A stretch of 58,529 nt of DNA from Actinoplanes nipponensis (GTDB lineage: Bacteria; Actinomycetota; Actinomycetes; Mycobacteriales; Micromonosporaceae), in the NCBI RefSeq assembly GCF_016862275.1, contig NZ_BOMQ01000103.1:1-58529 (forward strand). The letters are read 5' to 3'. Shown here in pieces: positions 50,893-58,529 of this stretch; the stretch's first letter is position 1; each line of letters opens with the position of its first letter. The position numbers and the translations under genes are program-made. The notes beneath the pieces are model-generated. The model saw only the letters and a program-made list of their open reading frames with translations, made no database searches and was not told the origin of the DNA.

Positions 50893-51066
50893 ATGGCTAC
50901 CGACGACAAGATTGACAACAAGTCCGAAGAGCTGGCGGGCAAGGTCAAGGAGGGCGTCGGCAAGGCGACCGACAACGAGTCCCTCGAGGCCGAAGGCAAG
51001 GCCGACCAGACCGGCTCGAAGCTCAAGCAGGCCGGCGAGAACATCAAGGACGCGTTCAAGTCCTAG
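50893..51066 (+). CDS. CsbD family stress protein
   Basis: 57 residues: starts MATDDKIDNKSEELAGKVKEG and continues with Gly/Lys/Glu-rich amphipathic segments (GKATDNESLEAEGKADQTGS, KLKQAGENIKDAFKS). This is the CsbD fold, a small very hydrophilic protein induced by general stress; biochemical role unknown. GGAGG lies 6 bases before ATG 50893. A strong terminator follows 99 bases downstream. Confidence 0.9.
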   Translation: MATDDKIDNKSEELAGKVKEGVGKATDNESLEAEGKADQTGSKLKQAGENIKDAFKS

Positions 51067-51164
51067 ACCTTTTTGGGGTACGCGCGCACCACGGCTCTGT
51101 GACCCACGACCCGATCGGGTTGCCGGTCCGGGCCGTTGCGGGTGCGCCGGTCTGAAGGTTTCGC

Positions 51165-51205
51165 AAGAGCAGGGGTGGTCGCCGTCCGCGACCACCCCTG
51201 CTCTT
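51165..51205. terminator. Bidirectional terminator between csbD and MMPL genes
   Basis: A perfect 17-bp stem (AAGAGCAGGGGTGGTCG with CGACCACCCCTGCTCTT) around a 7-base loop lies between two convergent genes, 15 bases from the MMPL stop. The outer A-A/T-T pairs give short U tracts both ways. Confidence 0.85.
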
Positions 51206-51220
51206 CGCTCGTGGTGCGGA

Positions 51221-53404
51221 TCAGGCAGCGGGGACCAGTTCGCGGTCCTCGCGCGCCGGAGTGGGCGCCTCGGGCAGGTCGTGGGCGACCTGAGGGAGCC
51301 AGTTCAGCCAGCGGGGGAGCCACCAGTTCTTCGCGCCCAGCAGGCTCATCAGGGCCGGGAGCAGGATGGCCCGGATGATCGTCGCGTCCAGCAGGACCGC
51401 GGCCGCCAGGCCGATGCCCAGCTCCTTGGTGGAGATCAGGGGCAGGGTGGCGAAGAGGGCGAAGACCGCCACCATCACCAGCGCCGCGCTCGTGATCACT
51501 CCCGCCGTACGGCCGATGCCCTCGCTGACCGCCTGCCGGGTGGGCAGGCCGCGGTCGTGGCCCTCGCGGATGCGGCTCAGCACGAAGACGTGGTAGTCCA
51601 TCGACAGGCCGAACAGGATGATGAACAGGAACAGCGGCATCCAGTTGGTGATGCCCCCGCCGGACTTGAAGTCCAGCGCCGACTCGAAGTGGCCGTCCTG
51701 GAAGACGAACACCAGCATCCCGTAGGCGGCGGCGACCGAGAACAGGTTGAGCACCACCCCGGTCACGGCGACCACCACGGACCGGAACGACACCAGCAGC
51801 AGCAGGAACGCCAGGCCCAGGACGAAACCGAACACCCACGGCACCGAGTCGGACAGCCGCGTGTTGAAGTCCATGTTCTCCGCGGTGTCCCCGCCGACCG
51901 CCACCGTCGCCCCCGCGAGCTTGCCCAAGGTGTCCGGCGCGACGGTCGCCCGCAGCGTGTCGACCGCGCTCTCCGACGTACGGTCGCTGCCGTTGCCGGC
52001 CAGGCCCACCGTGACGACCGCGACCGTCCCGGCGGGATTGACCCGCACCTCGATCGGCTCGCGCAGCCGGCCGCTGGCCGCCGCTGCCCGGCGGAAGGCG
52101 GCCAGCGCGGCCTCGAACCGCGGCCCGCGCACGCTGGGCGCCTGGACGACCACCTCGGCCGGCACCACCTCGGTCGGGAACGCCTCGGCGATCGCCACGA
52201 ACGTCCGCACGGTGGGCTGCTTCGGCGACATGTCCTCGATGCTGCCGCCCCGGGTCCGCAGGTCGAGCGCCGGCGCGGCCAGCGTGGCCAGCACCCCGAC
52301 GGCGACAACCACCGACAGCAGCGGCTTGGCCAGCACCACCCGCAGCAGGGCGGGCCAGACCCGGCCCTCGCGGCGGCGGTACAGGCCCGGGATCTTGATC
52401 GCGTCGACCCGGTCGCCCAGCGCCGAGAGCAGCGCGGGGAGCACCGTCAGCGACCCGAGCACGGCGGTGGCGACGACCAGGATGGTCGCCATCCCGAAGC
52501 TGGCGAACGTGGCGTCCTGGGTGAAGAACATGCCGGCCATGGCGACGATGACGGTGAGGCCGGAGATCCAGACGGACCGCCCGGACGTCTGCGCGGCGAT
52601 CACCAGCGCCCGGTGCGGGTCGGCCCCGGCGCGGCGCTCGTCGCGTTCCCGGCGGATGTAGAACAGGCAGTAGTCGACGCCGACGGCCAGGCCGACGAGC
52701 AGCAGGACGTGCTGGGTGGTGTCGACCGCGGGCGCGAGCCGGCTCGCCCCCGCGAGCAAGCCGATCGCGGCCACGATGGCGGTCAGCGCCAGGCCCACCG
52801 GGATCAGCGCGGCGACGACCGCGCCGAACGCCACCAGCAGGATGCCCAGGGTGACCGGGATGGACAGCATCGACAGCCGGGACAGCCCCGCGTCGAGGGT
52901 GTCCGAGAACATCTTGTCGGCGCTGGCGTCGCCGGCCTCGGCGATGAAGAGCCCGGGATGCCTCTCCTGGACCTGCGCGACGGCGTCCCGCAGCGGCTGC
53001 ACCCGGTCCATGGCGGTCTCCGGGTCCCCGGTCATGGTGAAGCTGACCAGCGTGGCCCGCCCGTCGGCCGACGCGACCGGCTCGGCGATCCCGCCGACCT
53101 CGGGCCGCCCGTCGAGCGCCTTGGTGACCTCGGCGACCGCGGCGTCCCGGTCGGCGCCCTGGACGATGACCATCTCCCCGGCGGGCTGCTCCGGGAAGCC
53201 GGCCCGCTCGACGATCTGCTCGGCCCGCCGCGACTCCCCGTGTCCCTGATCGGACCCGGTGGCCTCCAGCGTCCCGATTTGACCACTGAGGACGGTGGCG
53301 CCGACGACGAACACGAGCCAGCCGACGATGGCGAGAGCGCGGTGCCGGGCGCTCCACATCGCGACCCGGGCCGCGAATCCGGTGACATTCTCCCTGTGCT
53401 TCAT
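51221..53404 (-). CDS. MMPL family (RND-like) lipid/drug exporter
   Basis: 727 residues, about twelve membrane helices in two halves. Each half carries the proton-relay Asp-Tyr pair: LLVGLAVGVDYCLFYIRRERDERR and IILFGLSMDYHVFVLSRIREGHDRG. Large extracytoplasmic domains follow helices 1 and 7. Mycobacterial relatives move envelope lipids; Streptomyces ones export polyketides. ATG 53404 begins the conserved N-terminus. A perfect 16-bp palindrome 61 bases upstream matches a site before the two-component operon, so the adjacent response regulator probably controls it. Confidence 0.92.
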   Translation of the reverse strand: MKHRENVTGFAARVAMWSARHRALAIVGWLVFVVGATVLSGQIGTLEATGSDQGHGESRRAEQIVERAGFPEQPAGEMVIVQGADRDAAVAEVTKALDGRPEVGGIAEPVASADGRATLVSFTMTGDPETAMDRVQPLRDAVAQVQERHPGLFIAEAGDASADKMFSDTLDAGLSRLSMLSIPVTLGILLVAFGAVVAALIPVGLALTAIVAAIGLLAGASRLAPAVDTTQHVLLLVGLAVGVDYCLFYIRRERDERRAGADPHRALVIAAQTSGRSVWISGLTVIVAMAGMFFTQDATFASFGMATILVVATAVLGSLTVLPALLSALGDRVDAIKIPGLYRRREGRVWPALLRVVLAKPLLSVVVAVGVLATLAAPALDLRTRGGSIEDMSPKQPTVRTFVAIAEAFPTEVVPAEVVVQAPSVRGPRFEAALAAFRRAAAASGRLREPIEVRVNPAGTVAVVTVGLAGNGSDRTSESAVDTLRATVAPDTLGKLAGATVAVGGDTAENMDFNTRLSDSVPWVFGFVLGLAFLLLLVSFRSVVVAVTGVVLNLFSVAAAYGMLVFVFQDGHFESALDFKSGGGITNWMPLFLFIILFGLSMDYHVFVLSRIREGHDRGLPTRQAVSEGIGRTAGVITSAALVMVAVFALFATLPLISTKELGIGLAAAVLLDATIIRAILLPALMSLLGAKNWWLPRWLNWLPQVAHDLPEAPTPAREDRELVPAA

Positions 53405-53464
53405 GGGGATTGACGCTAGGGAGCGGGGACCCCGGTATCGATCCGGCGAGCAGGCCGGTCGAGG

Positions 53465-53480
53465 GTAGGGCTAGCCCTAC
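53465..53480. promoter_or_regulatory. Response-regulator site upstream of MMPL gene
   Basis: GTAGGGCTAGCCCTAC is a perfect 16-bp palindrome overlapping the stop codon of the HAD gene and lying 61 bases upstream of the MMPL start. It matches GTAGGGTTAACCCGAC before the histidine kinase gene at 13 of 16 positions. Confidence 0.7.
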
Positions 53481-54085
53481 GCCGCCAGGTGCGCCTCGAT
53501 CGCCGCCACCGTCGACGCGTTGCCGGTGTGCAGGACCGCCCGCATGCCGAAGGCCTCCGCGGCCGCGATGTTCGGCGGGTGGTCGTCCACGAGGAGACAG
53601 TCCCCGGGCCGCGAGCGCAGCCGTTCGCAGACGAGGGCGAAGGTTTTCGGGTCCGGCTTGTTCAGGCCGATCTCGTGTGAGTACACGGCCTCGTCCACCA
53701 GGTCGACGAGGTGCTGCTCGCGCTCCCGGGCGCCCACGAAGCTGTTGCTCAGGATGCCCAGGCGGCAGCGGGGGCGCAGGCTGCGGACGTAGGCGATCAG
53801 GTCCTCGTTGAGCGTGCCCAGGTATTCCCGCCACAGGTCGGCCATGATGGCGTCCAGCTGTCGCGGCCCGAGACCCAGCTGCTCGGCGACCTGCTCGCGT
53901 ACCTCGGCCTCGGTGATCTCCCCGACGCCGCCCGCCGCCCACACCCCGGCGCAGCGCCGGCCGATCTCGCCGGCCGGCAGGCCGAGCCGGCGCTCCCAGC
54001 TCGCCGGCCAGCCGGTGGCCGGGGTGATCTCGAGGACGCCGCCGATGTCGAAGACGACGGCGCGCCGGGTGGGGATCGTGCTCAC
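53477..54085 (-). CDS. HAD-IA family hydrolase
   Basis: 202 residues. Motif I VVFDIGGVL keeps the nucleophile Asp but has Gly where the acid-base second Asp is usual, a pattern seen in some HAD-IA groups. Motif II is GILSNSF, motif III the Lys in GLNKPDPKTF, and motif IV LLVDDHPPN. A cap domain lies at about 25-90. It probably dephosphorylates a small metabolite; the missing second Asp leaves activity uncertain. GTG 54085 overlaps the response regulator stop (GTGA), so it is the third gene of the two-component operon. Confidence 0.88.
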   Translation of the reverse strand: MSTIPTRRAVVFDIGGVLEITPATGWPASWERRLGLPAGEIGRRCAGVWAAGGVGEITEAEVREQVAEQLGLGPRQLDAIMADLWREYLGTLNEDLIAYVRSLRPRCRLGILSNSFVGAREREQHLVDLVDEAVYSHEIGLNKPDPKTFALVCERLRSRPGDCLLVDDHPPNIAAAEAFGMRAVLHTGNASTVAAIEAHLAA

Positions 54086-54726
54086 GACTGCAGGTAGGTC
54101 AGCACGGCCAGGACCCGGCGGTGCTGCTCCTCGTCTGGCGGCAGGTCCAGCTTCGTGAAGATGTTGCGGACGTGCTTCTCCACCGCGCCCTCGGTGACCA
54201 CCATCTTGCGGGCGATCGCGGTGTTGGACCGGCCCTCCGCCATCAGCCCGAGCACCTCGCGCTCGCGGGGGGTGATGTTGCGCAGCGGGTCGTCGCGGCG
54301 CCGCCGGACCAGCAGCTGGGACACCACCTCGGGGTCGAGGACCGTGCCGCCGCCGGCCACCCGGCTCAGCGCGTCGAGGAAGTCGGCGACCTCGGAGACC
54401 CGGTCCTTGAGCAGGTAGCCGATCGCCCCGGCCCGGTCGGCCAGCAGGTCGTCGGCGTACTCGACCTCGACGTACTGGGACAGCACCAGCACCGGGCTGC
54501 CCGGCACCTTGCCGCGCGCCTCGACCGCCGCCCGCAGGCCCTCGTCGGTGTGGGTGGGCGGCATCCGCACGTCCACGATGGACACGTCGGGCCGGTGCGT
54601 GACGATCGCCTCGACCAGCGACGGGCCGTCGCCGACCGCCGCGACCACCGTGTGGCCGTTCTCCCGCACCAGCCGGACCAGACCCTCGCGCAACAGCACG
54701 GCGTCGTCAGCGATCACCACCCGCAT
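54082..54726 (-). CDS. NarL/LuxR-type response regulator
   Basis: 214 residues. Receiver domain with ADD (residues 6-8), phospho-acceptor Asp in VSIVDVRMPP and Lys in GYLLKDRV, then the LuxR helix-turn-helix ITPREREVLGLMAEGRSNTAIARKMVVTEGAVEKHVRNIFTKL. It is activated by the histidine kinase encoded 10 bases upstream. Likely targets are its own operon and the MMPL exporter through GTAGGG-type palindromes. Confidence 0.94.
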   Translation of the reverse strand: MRVVIADDAVLLREGLVRLVRENGHTVVAAVGDGPSLVEAIVTHRPDVSIVDVRMPPTHTDEGLRAAVEARGKVPGSPVLVLSQYVEVEYADDLLADRAGAIGYLLKDRVSEVADFLDALSRVAGGGTVLDPEVVSQLLVRRRRDDPLRNITPREREVLGLMAEGRSNTAIARKMVVTEGAVEKHVRNIFTKLDLPPDEEQHRRVLAVLTYLQS

Positions 54727-54736
54727 GCCGACGATC

Positions 54737-56080
54737 TTAGGCGCTGCGGGGGTCCTCCAGGGGGAGGGCCACGGTCAGGGTGGTGCCCCCGCCCGCGGGG
54801 GACTCCAGGCTGAGCACGCCGCCGGCCGCCTCGACCCGGTCGGCCAGGCCGGCCAGGCCGTGCCCCTTGGCCAGGCTCGCTCCCCCGACGCCGTCGTCCG
54901 CGACCGTGATGAGCAGCCCGGTCGGCGCCCGCCGGACGCTGACCTGCACCTCCCCCGCGTGGCTGTGCTTGGCCACGTTGGTCAGCGCCTCGGCCACCAC
55001 GAAGTACGCGGTCGTCTCCACCGCCGGCTCCAGCCGGGCGATCGGGGGCGCGTCCAGGTCGACCGGGATGGTGCTGCGGCCGGCCAGCGCGGTCAGGGCC
55101 GCCTGCAGGCCGCGGTCGACCAGGATCGGCGGGGCGATGCCGCGGGACAGCGCGCGCAGCTCGTCCAGGGTCTCGCGGGTCTGTGCCAGCGCCTCGGCGA
55201 CCGTCGCCCGGGCCGCCTCCGGGTCGGTGGTGAACTGCTGCTGGGCCCGGCCCAGGTCCATGGCCAGCCGGACCAGCCGCTGCTGCGGGCCGTCGTGGAT
55301 GTCGCGTTCAAGCCGGCGCAGCGCGGTCGCCTCGGCCGAGACGGCCGCCGCCTTCTGCGCCTGCGCGGTGTCCCGGGCCGCCTCGGCCGAGGCGACCTGC
55401 TCGCGCAGCTCGTTGACGCCGCTCAGCAGGCCCCGGGCGAAACCCGCCTCGAGCAGGGCCAGCCCCCGGAGCATCGGCAGCAGGGTGCCGGCGAAGAAGA
55501 AGCCCAGCGCCATGTAGAAGACGATCCGGGTGGAGTACGCCTCGCCGAGACCGAGCAGCTCCGGCAGATCCTGGTTGTCCGGGCCGCGCGGGATCGACCA
55601 GTCCCACAGCGGGAAGGTCAGGCCGCCGAGCGCGCCGGCCCACCAGGCGACCGCGAAGGCGAAGCCGATGGTGCTGGGCAGGAACCGGAAGATGCCGTGC
55701 AGCAGGTCGAGCCACGACTGCCCGTCGCTGAGCGGGACCAGCACCCGCCGGACGGCGCCGGCGTCCGCCGCCGCGCGCTTGTAGACCGGGTGCGGCAGCC
55801 GGCGGCCGAGCACGGGCGCCAGGCGGGCCCGTTCCACGGTGGCGAAACCACGGGCCATCATGATCGTGGCGGCCAGCACCGGCAGGCCGATCCAGATGAC
55901 GATCGTGCCGACGCCGAAGAAGAAGCCGACCACGCACAGGACCAGCGTGATCAGGCCCAGCGGGAAGCCGACGAGGAGGTAGAGGGTGTCCTGGCCCAGC
56001 CGGCGCAACAGGCGCTGAGCCAGGCCCGGGTCGTAACCGGCGGTGGCGGAGGTGGTGGTCATACCGTTGACGCTAGGCAC
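54737..56080 (-). CDS. Sensor histidine kinase (HisKA_3) with N-terminal membrane sensor domain
   Basis: 447 residues. Residues about 25-230 form the actinobacterial putative sensor domain with four membrane helices (YLLVGFPLGLITLVLCVVGFFFGVG at the start). A coiled dimerisation helix leads to ERDIHDGPQQRLVRLAMDLG (phospho-His), and the ATPase domain has EALTNVAKHSHA, VADDGVGG and GHGLAGLADRVEAAGG. Envelope or antibiotic stress is the usual signal for kinases next to MMPL exporters, by inference. GTG 56080 has GGGAGG 6 bases upstream; ATG 56062 does not. Confidence 0.92.
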   Translation of the reverse strand: MPSVNGMTTTSATAGYDPGLAQRLLRRLGQDTLYLLVGFPLGLITLVLCVVGFFFGVGTIVIWIGLPVLAATIMMARGFATVERARLAPVLGRRLPHPVYKRAAADAGAVRRVLVPLSDGQSWLDLLHGIFRFLPSTIGFAFAVAWWAGALGGLTFPLWDWSIPRGPDNQDLPELLGLGEAYSTRIVFYMALGFFFAGTLLPMLRGLALLEAGFARGLLSGVNELREQVASAEAARDTAQAQKAAAVSAEATALRRLERDIHDGPQQRLVRLAMDLGRAQQQFTTDPEAARATVAEALAQTRETLDELRALSRGIAPPILVDRGLQAALTALAGRSTIPVDLDAPPIARLEPAVETTAYFVVAEALTNVAKHSHAGEVQVSVRRAPTGLLITVADDGVGGASLAKGHGLAGLADRVEAAGGVLSLESPAGGGTTLTVALPLEDPRSA

Positions 56081-56121
56081 TGCGCGCCTCCCGACCGATC
56101 CCGCTGACCGCCCAGTCGACA

Positions 56122-56137
56122 GTAGGGTTAACCCGAC
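56122..56137. promoter_or_regulatory. Response-regulator site upstream of the two-component operon
   Basis: GTAGGGTTAACCCGAC contains the perfect core GGGTTAACCC and is a 16-bp near-palindrome. It lies 41 bases upstream of the kinase start and 78 bases before the divergent serine-hydrolase-like gene, so either or both could be controlled. Confidence 0.65.
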
Positions 56138-56215
56138 CCCGCCTCAACCGCTTTGCCGTCTCCCGCCTTACCCGAAGCGGCCCGCGCGGGCCGGAAACTA
56201 CGCCATGCTGGAGCC

Positions 56216-57340
56216 GTGCGGGACGCGGACCGGCTCCAGGCGCGGGTGCAACGGGCGATCGACGCGCTGGTCGGCTCCGGCCGCGAGATCGGCGTGCAGG
56301 TGGCCGCGTACCTGCACGGCGAGCCGATCGTTAACGCCGTGTCCGGGCTCGCCGACGAGGCCGGCGGCCGGCCGGTCACCCCCGACACCCCGTTCTTCAG
56401 CTTCGCCACCGGCCTGGCCCTGACCAGCACGGTCGTGCACGTCCTGGCCGAGCAGGGCAAGCTCGACTACGACCTGCGCATCGCCGACGTGTGGCCGGAG
56501 TACGCGCGGCACGGCAAGGAACAGACCACACTGCGGCACGCGCTGACCCACGCGGCGGGGGTGCCGGGGCTGCCGTCGTACACCTCCCCGGAGGACCTGC
56601 TGGACTGGGACCACATGTGCCGGACCATCGCCGGGTCCGCCCCGGCGTGGCGGCCGGGAACCGCGCACGGCTTCCACCAGTGGACGTACGGCTGGCTGAT
56701 CGGCGAGGTGGTGCGCCGGGCCGTGCACCGGCCGATCGCCTGGGTGCTCGCCGAGGACATCGCCCGGCCGCTGCAGGCCGACCGGGAGCTGTTCTTCGGC
56801 GTGCCGCCGGAGCAGCTCCACCGGGTGGCCCGGCTCAAGGACCGCAACTGGCACGCGGCGCTGGAGGCGCTCAGCGAGCGGGTCGAGAACTTCGCCGCGG
56901 TCGTCCCGCCCGGCGTCCGCCCGGATGCGGCCCTGGCGAACCGCCGGGACATCCTGCGCGCCGACATCCCGTCGGTCGCCACGGTGAGCGCCCGCGGCCT
57001 CGCCCGGCTGTACGCGGCCCTGATGGGCGAGGTGGACGGCGTGCGGCTGGTCTCGCCACGGCGGTTCCGGGAAATCACCACGGTGGCCACCCACGGGCCG
57101 GACCGGGTCTTCGGCGGGGACCTGCCCAAGACCCCCGGGTACGTCGCCCACCTCGGCGGGGCCCGGATCGGCTGGAGCGGGAGCGGCGGCAGCCTGGCCG
57201 GCTGCTACCCGGAGCTGGGACTCTCGGTGGCGATCACCAAGAACTACCTGGGCACGGCCGACGAGGACCCGATGGAGGCCGTCGCCGCGCTGATCCGGGC
57301 GGCCGTCGCCGACGGCGGAACTGTCGGACCCCGGGCCTAA
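56216..57340 (+). CDS. Serine hydrolase / class C beta-lactamase-like protein, predicted inactive
   Basis: About 374 residues. The overall sequence follows actinobacterial beta-lactamase-related esterases (RVQRAIDALVGSGREIGVQVAAYLHGE, TLRHALTHAAGVPGLP). The catalytic SxxK site, normally SFSTGKG in this group, reads SFATGLA, losing both Ser and Lys. The Tyr motif region reads GFHQWTYG with Phe in the expected Tyr position, and the HGG-type third motif reads WSGSGGS. It is therefore a likely pseudoenzyme, perhaps a binding protein. GTG 56216 starts the conserved region (GGAG is only 2 bases away); TTG 56153 is an alternative. It is divergent from the kinase operon. Confidence 0.8.
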   Translation: MRDADRLQARVQRAIDALVGSGREIGVQVAAYLHGEPIVNAVSGLADEAGGRPVTPDTPFFSFATGLALTSTVVHVLAEQGKLDYDLRIADVWPEYARHGKEQTTLRHALTHAAGVPGLPSYTSPEDLLDWDHMCRTIAGSAPAWRPGTAHGFHQWTYGWLIGEVVRRAVHRPIAWVLAEDIARPLQADRELFFGVPPEQLHRVARLKDRNWHAALEALSERVENFAAVVPPGVRPDAALANRRDILRADIPSVATVSARGLARLYAALMGEVDGVRLVSPRRFREITTVATHGPDRVFGGDLPKTPGYVAHLGGARIGWSGSGGSLAGCYPELGLSVAITKNYLGTADEDPMEAVAALIRAAVADGGTVGPRA

Positions 57341-57350
57341 CGTCCACCGG

Positions 57351-58529
57351 GTGCGGAAACTGCTGCCCCCGGTCGGCCGGGACGCCTGGCTCGCCCTGGG
57401 CGTCAACACGCTGTCCTGCCTGGGCAGCGGCCTCACCATGCCGTTCCTGCTGGTCTACCTGCACGCCGTCCGCGGCCTGCCGCTGCCGGTCGCGGGTCTG
57501 GTCCTGGCCACCATCGGGGTGGCCGGCCTGGTCGTGGTCCCCCTGACCGGCCCGCTGGTCGACCGGGTGGGCGCGCTGCGCGCGTTCGTCGGCGGGCTGC
57601 TGCTCGGCGGCGTGGGCATCGCGCTGTTCGCCCCGGCCACGACGGCGTGGGCGGCGTTCGCGGCGGCCGTGGTCTACGGCTGCTCGGGCGGCCTCACCTG
57701 GAACAGCTTCGCCACCCTGCTGAGCCGGCTGGCCCCGCCGGCGGAGCGCGGCGCGGTCTTCGCCCTGCGCTACACGAGCGCGAACGCGGCCTTCGGCGCC
57801 GGCGCCCTGATCGCCGGCCTGGTGACCGCGGGCGAGACGCCGGGGCCGTACGTGGCGGTGCTGCTGATCGACGCGCTGTCGTACGTCCTGTTCGCCGTGG
57901 CCATGCTGACGCTCCGGGTGACCCTGCCGCCCCCGCCGACGAGCCGCGGCGGCTACCGTCCGGTCCTGCGCGACCGGGCGCTGCTCGGCGTGGTCGCCGT
58001 CAACACGCTGTTCACGGTGTTCGCACTGGCCCAGACCAGCACGGTGTTCGCGGCCTGGGTGACCGGCCCGGGCGGCAGCTCGGCCCGGGTGGCGGGCCTG
58101 GCCTTCGCGCTGAACATCGTCGTGCTGCTGCTGGCCCAGCTGCCGATCCTGGCCAAGGTCCGCGGCCGCTCCCGGCTGCGCGTGGCCGCCCTGGCCGGCA
58201 CGTTCTTCGCGGCCGCCTGGCTGACCCTGGCCACCGGCGCCGGCCGGCCGGCGCTGATCATCGCGGCGCTGGGCATCTTCGCGCTCGGCGAAGCTCTGCT
58301 GTCGCCGACACTGCCGGCCCTGGCCAACGACCTGGCCCCGGAAGAACTACGCGGCCGATACAACGCGGTCTTCGCGCTGTCCCAGCAGCTCGGCCCGGTC
58401 GTGGCGCCGGTGCTGGGCGGGCTCGCGCTGGGGCACGGCCTGGGCGGGCCCTACCCGATCCTGCTGGCCGCGATGTGCCTGGTCGGGAGCGGGGTGGCAA
58501 TCTCCAGAGCCGGCAGTCCCGTGACACCT
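57351..58529 (+). CDS. MFS transporter (partial, runs off the window)
   Basis: The frame is open from GTG 57351 to the last base (393 codons, no stop). About twelve membrane helices are visible: ALGVNTLSCLGSGLTMPFLLVYLHAVRG (helix 1), VVVPLTGPLVDRVGALRAFVGG (motif A-like), then LSPTLPALANDLAPEELRGRYNAVFALSQQLGPVVAPVLGG near the end. The form resembles MdtH/YceL-like exporters. It starts 10 bases after the serine hydrolase-like gene, so the two are probably cotranscribed. The missing C-terminus should be short. Confidence 0.88.
   Translation, partial: MRKLLPPVGRDAWLALGVNTLSCLGSGLTMPFLLVYLHAVRGLPLPVAGLVLATIGVAGLVVVPLTGPLVDRVGALRAFVGGLLLGGVGIALFAPATTAWAAFAAAVVYGCSGGLTWNSFATLLSRLAPPAERGAVFALRYTSANAAFGAGALIAGLVTAGETPGPYVAVLLIDALSYVLFAVAMLTLRVTLPPPPTSRGGYRPVLRDRALLGVVAVNTLFTVFALAQTSTVFAAWVTGPGGSSARVAGLAFALNIVVLLLAQLPILAKVRGRSRLRVAALAGTFFAAAWLTLATGAGRPALIIAALGIFALGEALLSPTLPALANDLAPEELRGRYNAVFALSQQLGPVVAPVLGGLALGHGLGGPYPILLAAMCLVGSGVAISRAGSPVTP

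Overview
The window is a stretch of chromosome from a very high-G+C actinomycete. Nearly every gene has G/C-rich third codon positions, GTG starts are frequent, intergenic gaps are short, and the content is soil-actinomycete-like: GH92, GH18, GH15 and GH13 glycosidases, SigE-type sigma factor, HelR, MMPL exporter and two GGDEF-EAL proteins. A member of the Micromonosporaceae such as Actinoplanes is my best guess, but that is inference. No rRNA, tRNA, insertion sequence, prophage or CRISPR array was seen.

Layout. 0-9 kb: GH13 glycosidase, a tiny DUF6131-type membrane protein, a membrane sulfatase/LTA-synthase-like enzyme, a stand-alone LigD-type phosphoesterase, a secreted GH92 mannosidase with an embedded F5/8C domain, a DedA protein and two small uncharacterised proteins. 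9-16 kb: an EthA/MymA-like Baeyer-Villiger monooxygenase with an SDR partner, a DrrAB-type ABC exporter, and HelR preceded by a 19-bp rifamycin-associated element (RAE). 16-27 kb: secreted beta-propeller, holin-phosphodiesterase fusion, chitinase, LamG protein, DHA2 exporter, CocE hydrolase with a divergent MarR/GbsR regulator and its palindromic operator, GH15 and HPr. 27-34 kb: SigE-family sigma factor with a membrane beta-propeller partner, flippase-like protein, TPR protein, cyclase-family hydrolase, a TMEM165/GDT1 manganese transporter under a yybP-ykoY riboswitch, and a secreted S33 peptidase.

34-42 kb: MFS exporter and divergent TetR repressor sharing two palindromic operators, then a sugar or polyol ABC operon (DeoR regulator, binding protein, two permeases, dehydrogenase). 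The dehydrogenase is broken by a single-base deletion. 42-51 kb: two GGDEF-EAL proteins, a repeat-filled gene-free tract of about 1.3 kb holding five copies of a fixed-length 46-bp element, a septum-formation-domain protein, a pair of CrcB fluoride channels and a CsbD protein. 51-58.5 kb: an MMPL exporter and a two-component system plus HAD hydrolase linked by a shared 16-bp palindrome, a serine-hydrolase homologue that has lost its catalytic residues, and an MFS gene cut by the window end.

The items most worth a second look are the 46-bp repeat cluster (45.3-46.3 kb), the RAE-helR pair, the Mn riboswitch gene with no standard start codon at its expected N-terminus, the linked response-regulator palindromes, the dead serine hydrolase, the frameshifted dehydrogenase, and a tandem DnaA-box pair upstream of the GH92 gene.
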